The notes under the pieces: generated by a model | Database searches by the model: none | What the model saw: the letters and a program-made list of their open reading frames with translations, nothing else | Told to the model about the DNA's origin: nothing | Translations under genes and position numbers: made by a program | Assembly (NCBI GenBank): GCA_025330725.1 | Contig: JAIWND010000094.1 | Location: 1-12,465, forward strand | Origin: Chlamydoabsidia padenii | Taxonomy: Eukaryota > Mucoromycota > Mucoromycetes > Mucorales > Cunninghamellaceae | Direction: 5' to 3' | DNA: 12,465 bases | Shown: positions 1 to 7,965 of the stretch, in pieces | How the letters are laid out: every line of letters starts with the position of its first letter | Numbering within the stretch: position 1 is the stretch's first letter

Positions 1-189
1 GTCATCACAAGCTTGTACTGACTGTCACAAGGGACTTGGTGTTTGGCTTTTGCGGTAAAGTATGTTGGACATATGCCAGAGTATTCACATGGCCACTTTA
101 ATCATTAGCATCCATTAACAATTGAGCGAGTAGTGCTCTTCCAAAATTCCGTGCGCCTAGCAATTCCCTACAGATTGGATATAGCCACA
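1..189. other. No recognisable feature
   Basis: I see no convincing gene, RNA or repeat here. The clear homology to the other blocks of the window starts near 190, so this is left flank of duplicated block L. The minus-strand frame from about 240 down to about 110 is open with ordinary-looking residue content, but its counterpart in block M does not keep the same reading, so I do not call it coding. Confidence 0.4.
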
Positions 190-435
190 TTATCCCATTT
201 ACTTGTTCAGTAACAAGAAATATGTTCACATGGCATGTGCATTTTCAATTTGGTTCTTGAGGATGTGTGTCCAACAAAAGACTTTAATGTTCTGTCAGCC
301 TCCGGAAAGTTAAACTGTACCCAGTCAATGCTACCATTATGTTTTTAATGAAGTTGACATTTGAGATTTATCTACGTGCGCTTAATAAGAATACAAAGAG
401 AGAAAAAGAGAAATAAATGTACTGTACAAAATGTC

Positions 436-441
436 TTTATT
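436..441 (-). terminator. Polyadenylation signal of deleted gene copy
   Basis: AATAAA on the minus strand, about 30 bases beyond the stop codon of the pseudogene at 469-649. The same signal stands at the same distance after both intact copies (4096-4101 and 7615-7620), so it is inherited from the functional gene. Confidence 0.6.
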
Positions 442-468
442 ATGAAATTATGTCAATCAAAAAGTATT

Positions 469-649
469 CTAGCATGTGTACTGATGGCCAACAGGAAAAG
501 TCATATCCCGACAATTACCGGTTTGATCATTAATGAAGGCGAATCCACAATATTAGCATCTTTGTTGAACTGTCGCTCTTTCCATCATACTAAGGGTGAG
601 GCAAACACGGAGCCTAAAAGATAAATGATACTGAAGAGAACATGTACAT
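469..649 (-). pseudogene. Internally deleted copy of the secreted protein gene
   Basis: On the minus strand the first ~30 codons (signal peptide region, 560-649) are joined almost directly to the last ~25 codons and stop (469-553). The join at about 551-560 removes roughly residues 32 to 186 of the 211-residue protein, some 465 bp. Both ends align well with the intact gene at 4129-4764: the 5' part keeps the hydrophobic leader and the 3' part keeps the stop context. There is also a small deletion just after the start codon, so even the leader is out of frame. It cannot make the mature protein. Which ATG was original (641-643 or 647-649) is uncertain. Confidence 0.8.
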
Positions 650-1167
650 ACATATTTATAAGAGGAAAAAGATTGAGCCATCAAAATGTCTTGATTTAAA
701 GTGGAGTAAAGAAACTCCTCTCTGAAAGCTGTTTATTATATTGATGAACTGCTTTTAATCACTGTTCTTGAAAAAAGATGCACGCAGCAGAAGGATGTGA
801 TGCTTCCTTGTCGCATAAGCTTCTGACCGCTAAAAATCTACAAATACAGACATGCATGATCCGGCCGAAGTGGGTTGCATTAAAGAACAAGCCTAAACAA
901 TGTAAGTCCCATTTACTTTATCGTACATTTCGCTTACAAGTTGCAAGGCGACAACTTGTACGTACAAACAAATAAAGTCCTATGCTATCATGAAAGTGGG
1001 GCTATATTCTACTTTCAAATGTCATCTTAAAATATTGCCCACATTAGATGACCCAAATGCAGTAGTGGAAACAATAAAAAAGTTATTGATCATGCAGGGC
1101 CCAAAACAAACAAACAATCGGATTTACTTGATTTTTAACTGATCAGATAATTCGTATGTATTACAAT

Positions 1168-2010
1168 AATACAAGGGTGCATGTACTCAGTCTTTCTTTG
1201 CAAAGTGCTGCCGCAGATCTTTTTCTCTTTACAAATTCATCGTATGTAACTGCTGAAAGTGGACAAATCAAATAGGAGGAATGAATGCCCCGAGTAGCCG
1301 AATTCAAGCATCGATATTTTACCGAAAACAGTAGAAATCGGATCAATGTGTGTACAAGGAATTAAATCACATGGCAAGACTGATTCGTCTTGGCAGAAAC
1401 GTAAGGGCAAAACTATGTACACGAAGTCTGTCAAAATAGTGCTATTGTTTATGCAAGTTGTTCGAGCTCGGTAGACCAGGCGTATTGATTTACCGGTAAA
1501 AGCATTTCCATCAGTGAAAATGAATTTACTCAAGTCTTTGAGCAAGATTTCTATAATCGAAATCTATATATGCACAGAGTGTTTTCCAAATAAAATTGAA
1601 TCGCGGGAAAACTTTACACATATAATCCACATATTTGGGCATGTTAAAGATCAAGTCCAAATAAGGAGAATATCATACGCATTAATTGTACAACTTGATT
1701 ACGAATCACAAAATGACGGCTTGTACTGTATGACCTGAATCACGCGTTTTTATCAAAACGAATCAGTACTCTCATTATGAGATTTCTCCTTACAAAAAGA
1801 GTACATACATTCACTTCTTTGCGCCTGACCGACCAAGATCGGGAATATTCATTGATGATCGAATTTGCCTGAATTTCGTTTGGTTGGAAAATTTGTGTCA
1901 CCATAACTACACACCTTTAACTTTATTTTAATCGAGTAATCACTATCCTCCGAAGAACATTCCAAGTTTAAACGCCGCTTGGGTTTGAAATTGAGTGGAG
2001 ATCGAAAAGA
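1168..2010 (+). pseudogene. Heavily decayed divergent copy of the secreted protein family
   Basis: This runs colinear with the reverse complement of 5701-6333, another diverged copy. The start codon is changed (the ATG equivalent reads AAT at 1168-1170), stops appear after about 35 codons (TAG then TGA within 1282-1292), and about 300 bases (1340-1646) have no counterpart in the other copy. The part 1646-1855 matches well; its plus-strand frame keeps a leucine-tyrosine-cysteine near 1730 where the intact protein has Leu97-Tyr-Cys99. Beyond 1860 only weak traces remain, for example a Lys-Arg and Gly near 1970 where the intact gene has Gly-Lys-Arg-Thr-Trp-Gly. The right end is a guess. Confidence 0.45.
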
Positions 2011-2386
2011 GTCGAAGTGGATATATTAACATTTGATTAAATTCATGTACCGTTCAATGTTACGTGTTTTTTTTACCATTCATATAATTGTGTGGCGCGA
2101 TCAAGAGAGCTTATGTACATACTTTATAGCTATACTGGTTAATTTGGTATATCTGAGCTTAAACAACCCTTTGATTGTTGTTGAAGGTGCAAGTGCTATC
2201 CTTGGTATCTTTATATCGTTGATAAGCCAGTAACTTGAAAGATTGGTGACCATTGAGATTGCTTAATGGGCTGGTTCTTGCGATATAGCTTGGTTAGTTC
2301 TATTGATGAATTTAAATGATGGCCGAGTCTTCATAGAAAATTCTTACATGGGATAAACTTGGCAAAGGTAAAAGGAAACAGATAAT

Positions 2387-2421
<35 letters not shown>

Positions 2422-2621
2422 AAAAAAGGCATAAAGGCGAAAGGTGTGGTAATGTATACTTTCCCTTTCTAGCAGGATCAAGAATTTGATGCTAGTAGTT
2501 TTTTGTTTCTCTCGCTCCCGCCCTCCCTTGCTCTTTCTGTATATTCAGGTAGAAATCATACATACCAACTCCTTATGTCTGACATGTATGTATATAGTGA
2601 TAACAAACTGGAGAAAAAGAA
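2011..2621. other. Non-coding spacer between blocks L and M
   Basis: I find no gene here. The open frames are short, rich in hydrophobic and low-complexity residues, and have no recognisable motif. The only structure is the AG microsatellite at 2389-2416. Homology to the right arm begins near 2622. Confidence 0.45.
2389..2416. repeat. (AG)14 microsatellite
   Basis: Fourteen AG units in a row, directly followed by further purine-rich sequence. A TC tract lies at 8207-8228 near the other end of the inverted structure, but the bases around the two tracts do not match, so I treat them as independent. Confidence 0.95.
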
Positions 2622-2845
2622 CATACATCAGCAATTAATCATCGCAACAACCATGATATTACAGAAGCTTTCATCTTTGTTAACATCCTATTGATATTCG
2701 ACTTCGACGAAACTGAAAAATGGCAGCATAACCAACGAAATGTGTCTTTTTTATGAAAAGCATTTGGTGATTTCTCTCCCTCTTTCTTGGACAATGGTTG
2801 GGTTGGGTTTGGACGATGCTGGTTTATCATCTTTCTTCCCTTCTT

Positions 2846-2863
2846 CACACACACACACACACA
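2846..2863. repeat. (CA)9 microsatellite
   Basis: Nine CA units inside the duplicated segment 2622-2915. The equivalent place in the right arm (around 7710-7735) has a shorter, interrupted TG/TA tract, so the repeat has changed length since the duplication. Confidence 0.9.
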
Positions 2864-2915
2864 TAGTTAGTTCCTCTTTTTTACCACCACCACTTCATAT
2901 TACATACCATAGTAT

Positions 2916-3529
2916 AGGCATACATAATTGAGCAATGATTCTTATTTCTTATTTAAACTAAAAAGTAATAAAATAAAATCACGTGGAACACTTTTCATAT
3001 AGGACTTGTTGATGATGAAGGGAAAAAAAGGGTATTGGTTATATATGTAGTTGATGATGTATGGCATGACATTAAATTATGACTTTGCAATGCCTGTATA
3101 CCAATTATAGGAACACTACTCAGATGAACCTCATGGCATTGGCAGTCGTCCCTATATTTTTGCAAATCCCGGTCTCTTCTTTGGAGGGTGCGCAGATGAG
3201 AGTGTGTCCCTAGCCTGCTCAAACCCTTCGTCTTTTTTTTATTCACATTTTTGCGGTGCGAGTTTACTGGTGCACCGAGTCAATTCCTTGTTCTTGTCGT
3301 TCAGATTTGATGGCTGGCGTCGATTGAATATGTGGTTCAGGAACATTACTGGAATTGATGAATCATCACACTATCTTTAAAGCTTGTTTTTTTCTCTTCT
3401 GTTTGGTTTACCCTTATTGTTATCTTTGTCATCATCAATTGCATTTATAGGGAGATTCTCGGGCAAATTGACATATAACTCATCTCTTTCATCTTCCATG
3501 GGGCAAAAGCGGCGCCTTGGGATTGTTAT
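2916..3529. other. No recognised gene; possible minus-strand coding tail 3377-3568
   Basis: Most of this stretch shows nothing I can name. The best coding-like piece overlaps its right end: on the minus strand 3568 to 3377 is open for 63 codons before a TAA, with an acidic centre and a basic end, and an AG that could be a splice acceptor (ACATAG) precedes it. However, the homologous sequence in block L (about 110-240) reads a quite different protein after the first dozen or so codons. Selection for the reading frame is therefore not shown. Confidence 0.25.
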
Positions 3530-4128
3530 TTCGTTTAATTGTTCATTGAAAAGAACTATGTGTACATGTCATCTGCATTTTCGATTTGATTTTTGCTTGC
3601 CGACTTCCTTCTTTGTCGAAATTGAGGACGTGTGTCTGTAAAAAATGGGTTTTGTAGGTTAGGGGTTGTATGAAGAAATATAAAAGACCAAGACAAACTA
3701 CGGTCATTCTTTTATCGCTTTCATAGTCAAACCATATCGAATGAGCCGATCATGATACTTTTCTTTTTCTTACATTTAACGTATGAGTTTTCATATGTTC
3801 GCTCTTTGGTAGACTTTTCTGTCGATCGTCAATCTTTTCTTTTTATATATATTTCAAATCCCACTTCGAGGCATTTTGCATTAATACCGGGATTTAGTTT
3901 TATTAGTTAAATTTTCATGATACGACAGTGACCCACAAAAACTTTATTGTTCGGTGAAGCTTCCGGAAAGCCGAACTGTGCCAAATCAAAGCTACCGTCA
4001 TGTTTTTCAATTAAGTTCACGTTTGGGGTTCATCTACGCGCACTTAATACGAATGCAAAGAAAAAAAAAAAAGAGAAAGAAAAGAACGAAATGTCTTTAT
4101 TATGAAATCATGTCAGTCAAAAAGTGTT
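3530..4128 (-). repeat. 3'-flank repeat shared by three gene copies
   Basis: The sequence downstream of the gene at 4129-4764 recurs downstream of the deleted copy (190-468) and of the diverged copy (5527-5700). Shared landmarks are the GTTCGGTGAA/TCCGGAAAG-like stretch near 3947-3967, a GTTCACG/GTTGAC segment near 4012, and an A-rich run before the polyadenylation signal. Block L lacks about 300 bases present at 3645-3935. The intact right-arm gene lacks nearly all of it, keeping only the part from about 4050. Confidence 0.65.
4096..4101 (-). terminator. Polyadenylation signal of left intact gene
   Basis: AATAAA on the minus strand, 28 bases beyond the stop codon of the gene at 4129-4764. 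It is conserved in position at 436-441 and 7615-7620. Confidence 0.65.
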
Positions 4129-4764
4129 CTAGCATGTGTATTGATGGCCAACAGGGAAAGTGGAGTCGCGGCAAATGCTGGTTTGATCACTAGTGAAGCT
4201 GAATCCACACTTGTTGTTTGAGCAAGATCCCCAAGTTCGCTTACCCAAAGCTTTCTTGATAGGCACTGTCTTGTTGGTGCCAAAGTAATGATGATTTTCA
4301 GGAAGATCCACACCAGCGATATACACATCAGGTTTGAGATTTCCAATATTGAAGGAAGTGGAAGGAAGTTCGTCGCGCTTGGTATTACCCAACAAATTTT
4401 GGACCCAGGTGGCAAAGACTCTGGCACTATAAGTACTACCAAAGATAAAGACAGCATCAAAAGTTGAACAGTACAGATTTGTAGTATCGCTTGTGGACCA
4501 TTGTGCTTCAATTCCATTGATAAAGTTGGCACCATGATTGGCGTTATTATAATTGGTCCATTGGTCTGCAATAGCACCTGCATAAGCCTTAGCAATCTCG
4601 ACACCAGAGTTATAGAAACATTGAGTCAAATGTTGGTTCATAATAAGACCAGTAACCACAGCAACTCTAACACCGTTTTGTTGAACTGTTGCTCGTTCTG
4701 CCAAGGGTGAGGCAAACACAGAGCCTAAAAAGTAAATGATACTGAAGAGAGCAAGGACACGCAT
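4129..4764 (-). CDS. Small secreted six-cysteine protein, family not recognised (left copy)
   Basis: The 211-residue product is identical to that of 6952-7587. Residues 1-18 form a typical secretion signal with a hydrophobic core and a likely cut after Ala18. The mature part has six cysteines (49, 99, 181, 186, 198, 211), four of them in the last 31 residues, consistent with disulfides in an exported protein. There is one N-glycosylation sequon at Asn164 and dibasic Lys-Arg pairs at 129-130 and 175-176 that a Kex2-type protease could cut. A His-His-Tyr motif stands at 158-160. I recognise no catalytic motif and cannot assign a function. The ATG is chosen because the signal peptide starts there and a splice acceptor lies two bases upstream. 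It differs from the right copy at only three coding bases, all synonymous and all in the last third. Confidence 0.88.
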   Translation of the reverse strand: MRVLALFSIIYFLGSVFASPLAERATVQQNGVRVAVVTGLIMNQHLTQCFYNSGVEIAKAYAGAIADQWTNYNNANHGANFINGIEAQWSTSDTTNLYCSTFDAVFIFGSTYSARVFATWVQNLLGNTKRDELPSTSFNIGNLKPDVYIAGVDLPENHHYFGTNKTVPIKKALGKRTWGSCSNNKCGFSFTSDQTSICRDSTFPVGHQYTC

Positions 4765-4766
4765 TT

Positions 4767-4846
4767 CTATGTATGAAAAAAAAAAAAAAAAAAAAAGGAA
4801 AATCAGCTCTTGGTCTTCCTGGATTGAAACTTTTTATTTGTTTTAC
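4767..4846 (-). other. Probable 5'-UTR intron of left intact gene
   Basis: On the minus strand a GTAAAA donor (4846) is followed by a CTGAT branch-like site, an uninterrupted run of 21 T and an ATAG acceptor (4767), leaving only two bases before the ATG. The length, 80 nt, suits a fungal intron. The right copy has the same arrangement with 20 T. Confidence 0.6.
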
Positions 4847-4904
4847 CTTGATCAAAGTTGGTTGAGTAGAATGAAAAGAAAGAGAAAACTGCCTCGAAGA
4901 CGTG

Positions 4905-4912
4905 TATTTATA
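4905..4912 (-). promoter_or_regulatory. TATA box of left intact gene
   Basis: TATAAATA on the minus strand, about 60 bases upstream of the proposed 5'-UTR intron donor. The surrounding ~170 bases are identical to those upstream of the right copy. A pyrimidine-rich stretch downstream is a plausible transcription start area. Confidence 0.6.
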
Positions 4913-5090
4913 ATGATTGATGGTGTACTGGTATCGCACGCTAAGCAAGTTGCGCGCATTAATATGTTCTGATCCACTCTTTATTATGTGTGTTGCACAA
5001 AGTACTAATTCCACGGATACATATGCGTAAATCGATCAAATTTGGGCATACTGAAAGTTAAAACTCAATAAGGAAATGCCATTTTTTTTT

Positions 5091-5526
5091 AACTATTCAT
5101 CCTGATAATCAATGAATAAGTTCTGTGTGGTTTGATCTTACAAACGACTGGAATCCAATGGGAAAACCTTTTGTCTTTGTAGTCCACTACTTTTGAAATT
5201 CTTCCTCTTTAGGATTAAAAACGTATTATGCACATTTCGGGATATTATCTTGTAGTACCGAGCACAGCGAAAAAGCGTTCACATCAAAATGAACAAACTC
5301 AGTAGCAAACAAAAAAAAAAAAATTCTAATCGTTCAGGACCGAGAATACATTTGTAATAGTTGGATTTCATCCGGTCAAACAATCTACATCAAATAATCA
5401 ACCCTACCATAGTTTTATACACCATTAGCTTTAATCCGAGTCGATAATCCACGCTACACAGTTATCTCCCCTGACTTTCCTTATTTGAGTCGGAATTACG
5501 AAATCAAAGCTGAGAGTAGATGGCTA
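5091..5526. other. Spacer between the inverted arms, no gene seen
   Basis: Nothing here matches the other blocks and no open frame is convincing. It contains two short A/T tracts (near 5082-5090 and 5310-5323). Homology to the gene 3' flank resumes at about 5527. Confidence 0.45.
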
Positions 5527-5700
5527 CATTGTTCAGTGAATATTTCGAAAATCTAGGCAAAAACCCTGCTAGTTTTTCAAATCAAGTTGACTTTTTAAGT
5601 ATGCTTGACAGACACTTTGTGATATTGCAAAGGAAGAAAAGAAAAGAAAAAGAGAAGTACAAAACAGATTTTATAAATGTTATGCCAATCCGAAAGTATT

Positions 5701-6333
5701 CTAGCATCTATATTGATGCCCCGAAGGAAAAGTAGGATCGCGGCAGACACCAGTTTGGTCACTAGTGAAGCTGAATCCACACTTGTTGTTTGAGCAAGAT
5801 CCCCATGTTCGTTTACCCAGAGCTTTCTTGACAGTTGTCGTATTGGTACCAAAGTAATGATGATTCTCAGGAAGATCCACACCAGAGACATACACGTCAG
5901 GCTTCAGATTCCCCGCATTAAAGCAACATTGTCGATCTTGTACGGTCAGGCAAAAATAAATGTATATACAGTATGTTTTCATCTTCTTCTTGTATAAAGC
6001 AGGAATTTCATACATGATGAGAGTATGTACTGACTCGCTTCGATAAATACGTGGGACCCAGGCTGATATTCTTTTAACAGTACAAGCCATCGCTTTGTAA
6101 TCCGTAATGAGGTTGTAAAATTAATGCATATGATATTTTCCTTATTTGTACTTGATCTGATTTCCACTGTTTTGGTAAACTGTCGATGCTTGAATTAGGC
6201 TACCCGAGGCAGTTATTCCTTCTACATATTTGGTTTGTCCCCTTTCAGCAGCTGCATACGATGAAATTGAAATGAGTAAAATATTGGCGGCAGCACTTTC
6301 CAAAGAAAGACTGAGAACATGCAACCTTGTCAT
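5701..6333 (-). pseudogene. Diverged paralogue of the secreted protein, conserved only at its 3' end
   Basis: The last 70 codons (5701 to about 5925) closely match the intact protein from Asn-Leu-Lys-Pro-Asp to the final cysteine, with one codon missing and about ten changes; four of the six cysteines are kept. Upstream, similarity drops abruptly. The ATG at 6331-6333 starts a frame of 63 codons with a hydrophobic segment, an Ala-Glu-Arg like residues 22-24, and a Tyr-x-Asn-Ser-Gly like residues 51-54. Later a Leu-Tyr-Cys and a Trp-Val occur in the right order, but in changing frames with stops. A possible intron lies at 5937-6013 (GTATGA donor, CTGAC branch site, weak AAG acceptor). The span of 633 bp nearly equals the 636 bp of the intact gene. 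I favour a pseudogene; a spliced working gene is possible. Confidence 0.6.
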
Positions 6334-6804
6334 ATTGTAATACAAATTATTTGATCAGTTGAGAAAAACAGGGAAATCCGATTGTTTGTTTGTTTTTGGG
6401 CCCTGCATAATCAATAACCTTTTTTTCTTTCCATTACTATATTTGGGTTCTCTGAGGCGAGCCCTTTTGTGGTCAGTATGTCAAGATGACGTTTGGAAAA
6501 GCGTACATGTCTTTTACATACCTGGGATAGGAGAGAAATCTTGGGAGTAGAGTATAATTCCACTTTCATGATAGTATGGGCTTTATTCGTTTGTATGTAC
6601 AAGTCGTCGCTTATTAACTTCTAAGCGAAATGCACGATAAAAGAAATGTGGTTTCCTTATTGAGTTTTAACTTTCAGTATGTCCAAATTTGGTCGATTTA
6701 TGCATATGTATCCGTGGAATTAGTACTTTGTGCAACACACATAATAAAGAGTGGATCAGAACATATTAATGCTTAGCGTGCGATACCAGTACACCATCAA
6801 TCAT

Positions 6805-6812
6805 TATAAATA
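6805..6812 (+). promoter_or_regulatory. TATA box of right intact gene
   Basis: TATAAATA, about 60 bases upstream of the proposed leader intron donor, followed by a TC-rich stretch (6829-6850) where transcription may start. It is identical in the left copy at 4905-4912. Confidence 0.65.
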
Positions 6813-6870
6813 CACGTCTTCGAGGCAGTTTTCTCTTTCTTTTCATTCTACTCAACCAACTTTGATCAAG

Positions 6871-6949
6871 GTAAAACAAATAAAAAGTTTCAATCCAGGA
6901 AGACCAAGAGCTGATTTTCCTTTTTTTTTTTTTTTTTTTTCATACATAG
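6871..6949 (+). other. Probable 5'-UTR intron of right intact gene
   Basis: An AAG/GTAAAA donor at 6871, a CTGAT branch-like site at 6911-6915, twenty consecutive T at 6921-6940 and an ATAG acceptor ending at 6949. The ATG follows at 6952. The frame is open through this region from 6751, but the strong signal peptide at 6952 and the intron signals argue that the upstream frame is not translated. Confidence 0.6.
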
Positions 6950-6951
6950 AA

Positions 6952-7587
6952 ATGCGTGTCCTTGCTCTCTTCAGTATCATTTACTTTTTAGGCTCTGTGT
7001 TTGCCTCACCCTTGGCAGAACGAGCAACAGTTCAACAAAACGGTGTTAGAGTTGCTGTGGTTACTGGTCTTATTATGAACCAACATTTGACTCAATGTTT
7101 CTATAACTCTGGTGTCGAGATTGCTAAGGCTTATGCAGGTGCTATTGCAGACCAATGGACCAATTATAATAACGCCAATCATGGTGCCAACTTTATCAAT
7201 GGAATTGAAGCACAATGGTCCACAAGCGATACTACAAATCTGTACTGTTCAACTTTTGATGCTGTCTTTATCTTTGGTAGTACTTATAGTGCCAGAGTCT
7301 TTGCCACCTGGGTCCAAAATTTGTTGGGTAATACCAAGCGCGACGAACTTCCTTCCACTTCCTTCAATATTGGAAATCTCAAACCTGATGTGTATATCGC
7401 TGGTGTGGATCTTCCTGAAAATCATCATTACTTTGGCACCAACAAGACAGTGCCCATCAAGAAAGCTTTGGGTAAACGAACTTGGGGATCTTGCTCAAAC
7501 AACAAGTGTGGATTCAGCTTCACTAGTGATCAAACCAGTATTTGCCGCGACTCCACTTTCCCTGTTGGCCATCAATACACATGCTAG
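6952..7587 (+). CDS. Small secreted six-cysteine protein, family not recognised (right copy)
   Basis: It encodes the same 211 residues as 4129-4764: signal peptide 1-18, six cysteines, one sequon at Asn164, dibasic pairs at 129-130 and 175-176. The C-terminal 31 residues hold four cysteines and are also the best preserved part of the decayed copy at 5701-6333, so this end is probably important for the fold. The reading frame has no intron. Differences from the left copy are confined to three synonymous third-position changes after codon 167. No known enzyme motif is evident; an extracellular or cell-wall role is inferred only from the signal peptide and cysteines. The neighbour upstream is a divergently oriented relative. 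Confidence 0.88.
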   Translation: MRVLALFSIIYFLGSVFASPLAERATVQQNGVRVAVVTGLIMNQHLTQCFYNSGVEIAKAYAGAIADQWTNYNNANHGANFINGIEAQWSTSDTTNLYCSTFDAVFIFGSTYSARVFATWVQNLLGNTKRDELPSTSFNIGNLKPDVYIAGVDLPENHHYFGTNKTVPIKKALGKRTWGSCSNNKCGFSFTSDQTSICRDSTFPVGHQYTC

Positions 7588-7614
7588 AATACTTTTTGAT
7601 TGACATGATTTCAT

Positions 7615-7620
7615 AATAAA
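7615..7620 (+). terminator. Polyadenylation signal of right intact gene
   Basis: AATAAA 28 bases after the stop codon, followed by a T-rich stretch. It is conserved in the left and the deleted copies. Confidence 0.7.
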
Positions 7621-7965
7621 GACATTTTGTTCTTATCTTTCTCTTTTCTCTCTCTTTGCATAAAATATATATGGCATGCAATATGAAGGGGTAGTGGTAA
7701 AAAAGGGAAACTAAACTATATATGTGTGTGTATATGAAGAAGGGAAGAGAGACAATAAAACCAGAAATTGTCATTATGTCTTCCGTCGTTTAAATCCAGC
7801 CTAACCATTGTCCAAAAGAGAAATCACCAATTACTTTTCATAAAAAGGGCACATTTCGTTGATCATGCCGTTGCCATGCTCTATTATTGTAGATTCGTCA
7901 TGGCAAAATATTACTAGGATGTTAACAAAGGTGACAGGTTATTATACTGATTAATTGCTGATGTA

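Larger units (their letters stand above)
190..2010 (-). repeat. Block L: old inverted duplicate of block R
   Basis: This stretch carries, in reverse order and orientation, the same series of segments as 5527-7965: the 3' flank of the secreted-protein gene (190-468), the gene itself (469-649, deleted), its promoter side (650-905), then the divergently oriented second gene copy (905-2010). Direct matches visible by eye include 905-1010 against the reverse complement of 6550-6650, 1040-1340 against that of 6145-6450, and 1646-1855 against that of 5935-6150. Matching is good but clearly below that of blocks M and R, so L is the oldest copy. L has about 300 bases (1340-1646) that R lacks. Confidence 0.8.
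2622..5090 (-). repeat. Block M: inverted copy of the right arm 6640-7965
   Basis: Two parts match the reverse complement of block R. The part 2622-2915 matches 7665-7965 moderately, with shared anchors such as the stretches around 2685-2695, 2735-2775 and 2790-2810. The part 4050-5090 matches 6640-7665 very closely, with only a few differences over the promoter and gene. Between them, 2916-4050 has no counterpart in the right arm but partly matches block L, so the right arm probably lost it. Similarity fades just left of 2622 and right of about 5090. Confidence 0.85.
6640..6951 (+). promoter_or_regulatory. Promoter and leader region of right intact gene
   Basis: This stretch is duplicated, inverted, at 4765-5090 with very few changes: the inner ~170 bases are identical except for one T in a homopolymer. 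An 11-base segment present in the left copy (4947-4957) is absent here, and three single-base differences lie further out. It holds the TATA box and the leader intron listed separately. It lies between two divergently oriented gene copies. Confidence 0.6.
5527..7965 (+). repeat. Block R: divergent gene pair, inverted relative to L and M
   Basis: It contains the diverged minus-strand copy (5701-6333) with its 3' flank (5527-5700), the intergenic region, the intact plus-strand gene (6952-7587) and a 3' segment (7665-7965). Inverted, the whole unit corresponds to block L; its right half corresponds to block M. Relative to M it lacks about 1.1 kb after the gene (joint near 7660). Relative to L it lacks about 300 bp in the middle of the diverged copy (joint near 6150). 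Confidence 0.8.

Noticed and set aside
3377..3568. Last exon of a real gene on the minus strand
   Set aside because: The frame is attractive, but the homologous stretch in block L reads a different protein and both have stops just upstream.
4113..4604. 163-codon frame overlapping the left intact gene (and 7112-7603 in the right)
   Set aside because: Shadow frames of the same strand. The synonymous changes of the real frame alter residues in this one, and no start signal or motif supports it.
6751..6951. 67-codon upstream extension of the right intact gene
   Set aside because: It contains the TATA box, the leader intron signals and a run of phenylalanines from the T tract. The left copy lacks this frame because of the 11-base difference and T-run length, and the signal peptide begins at 6952.
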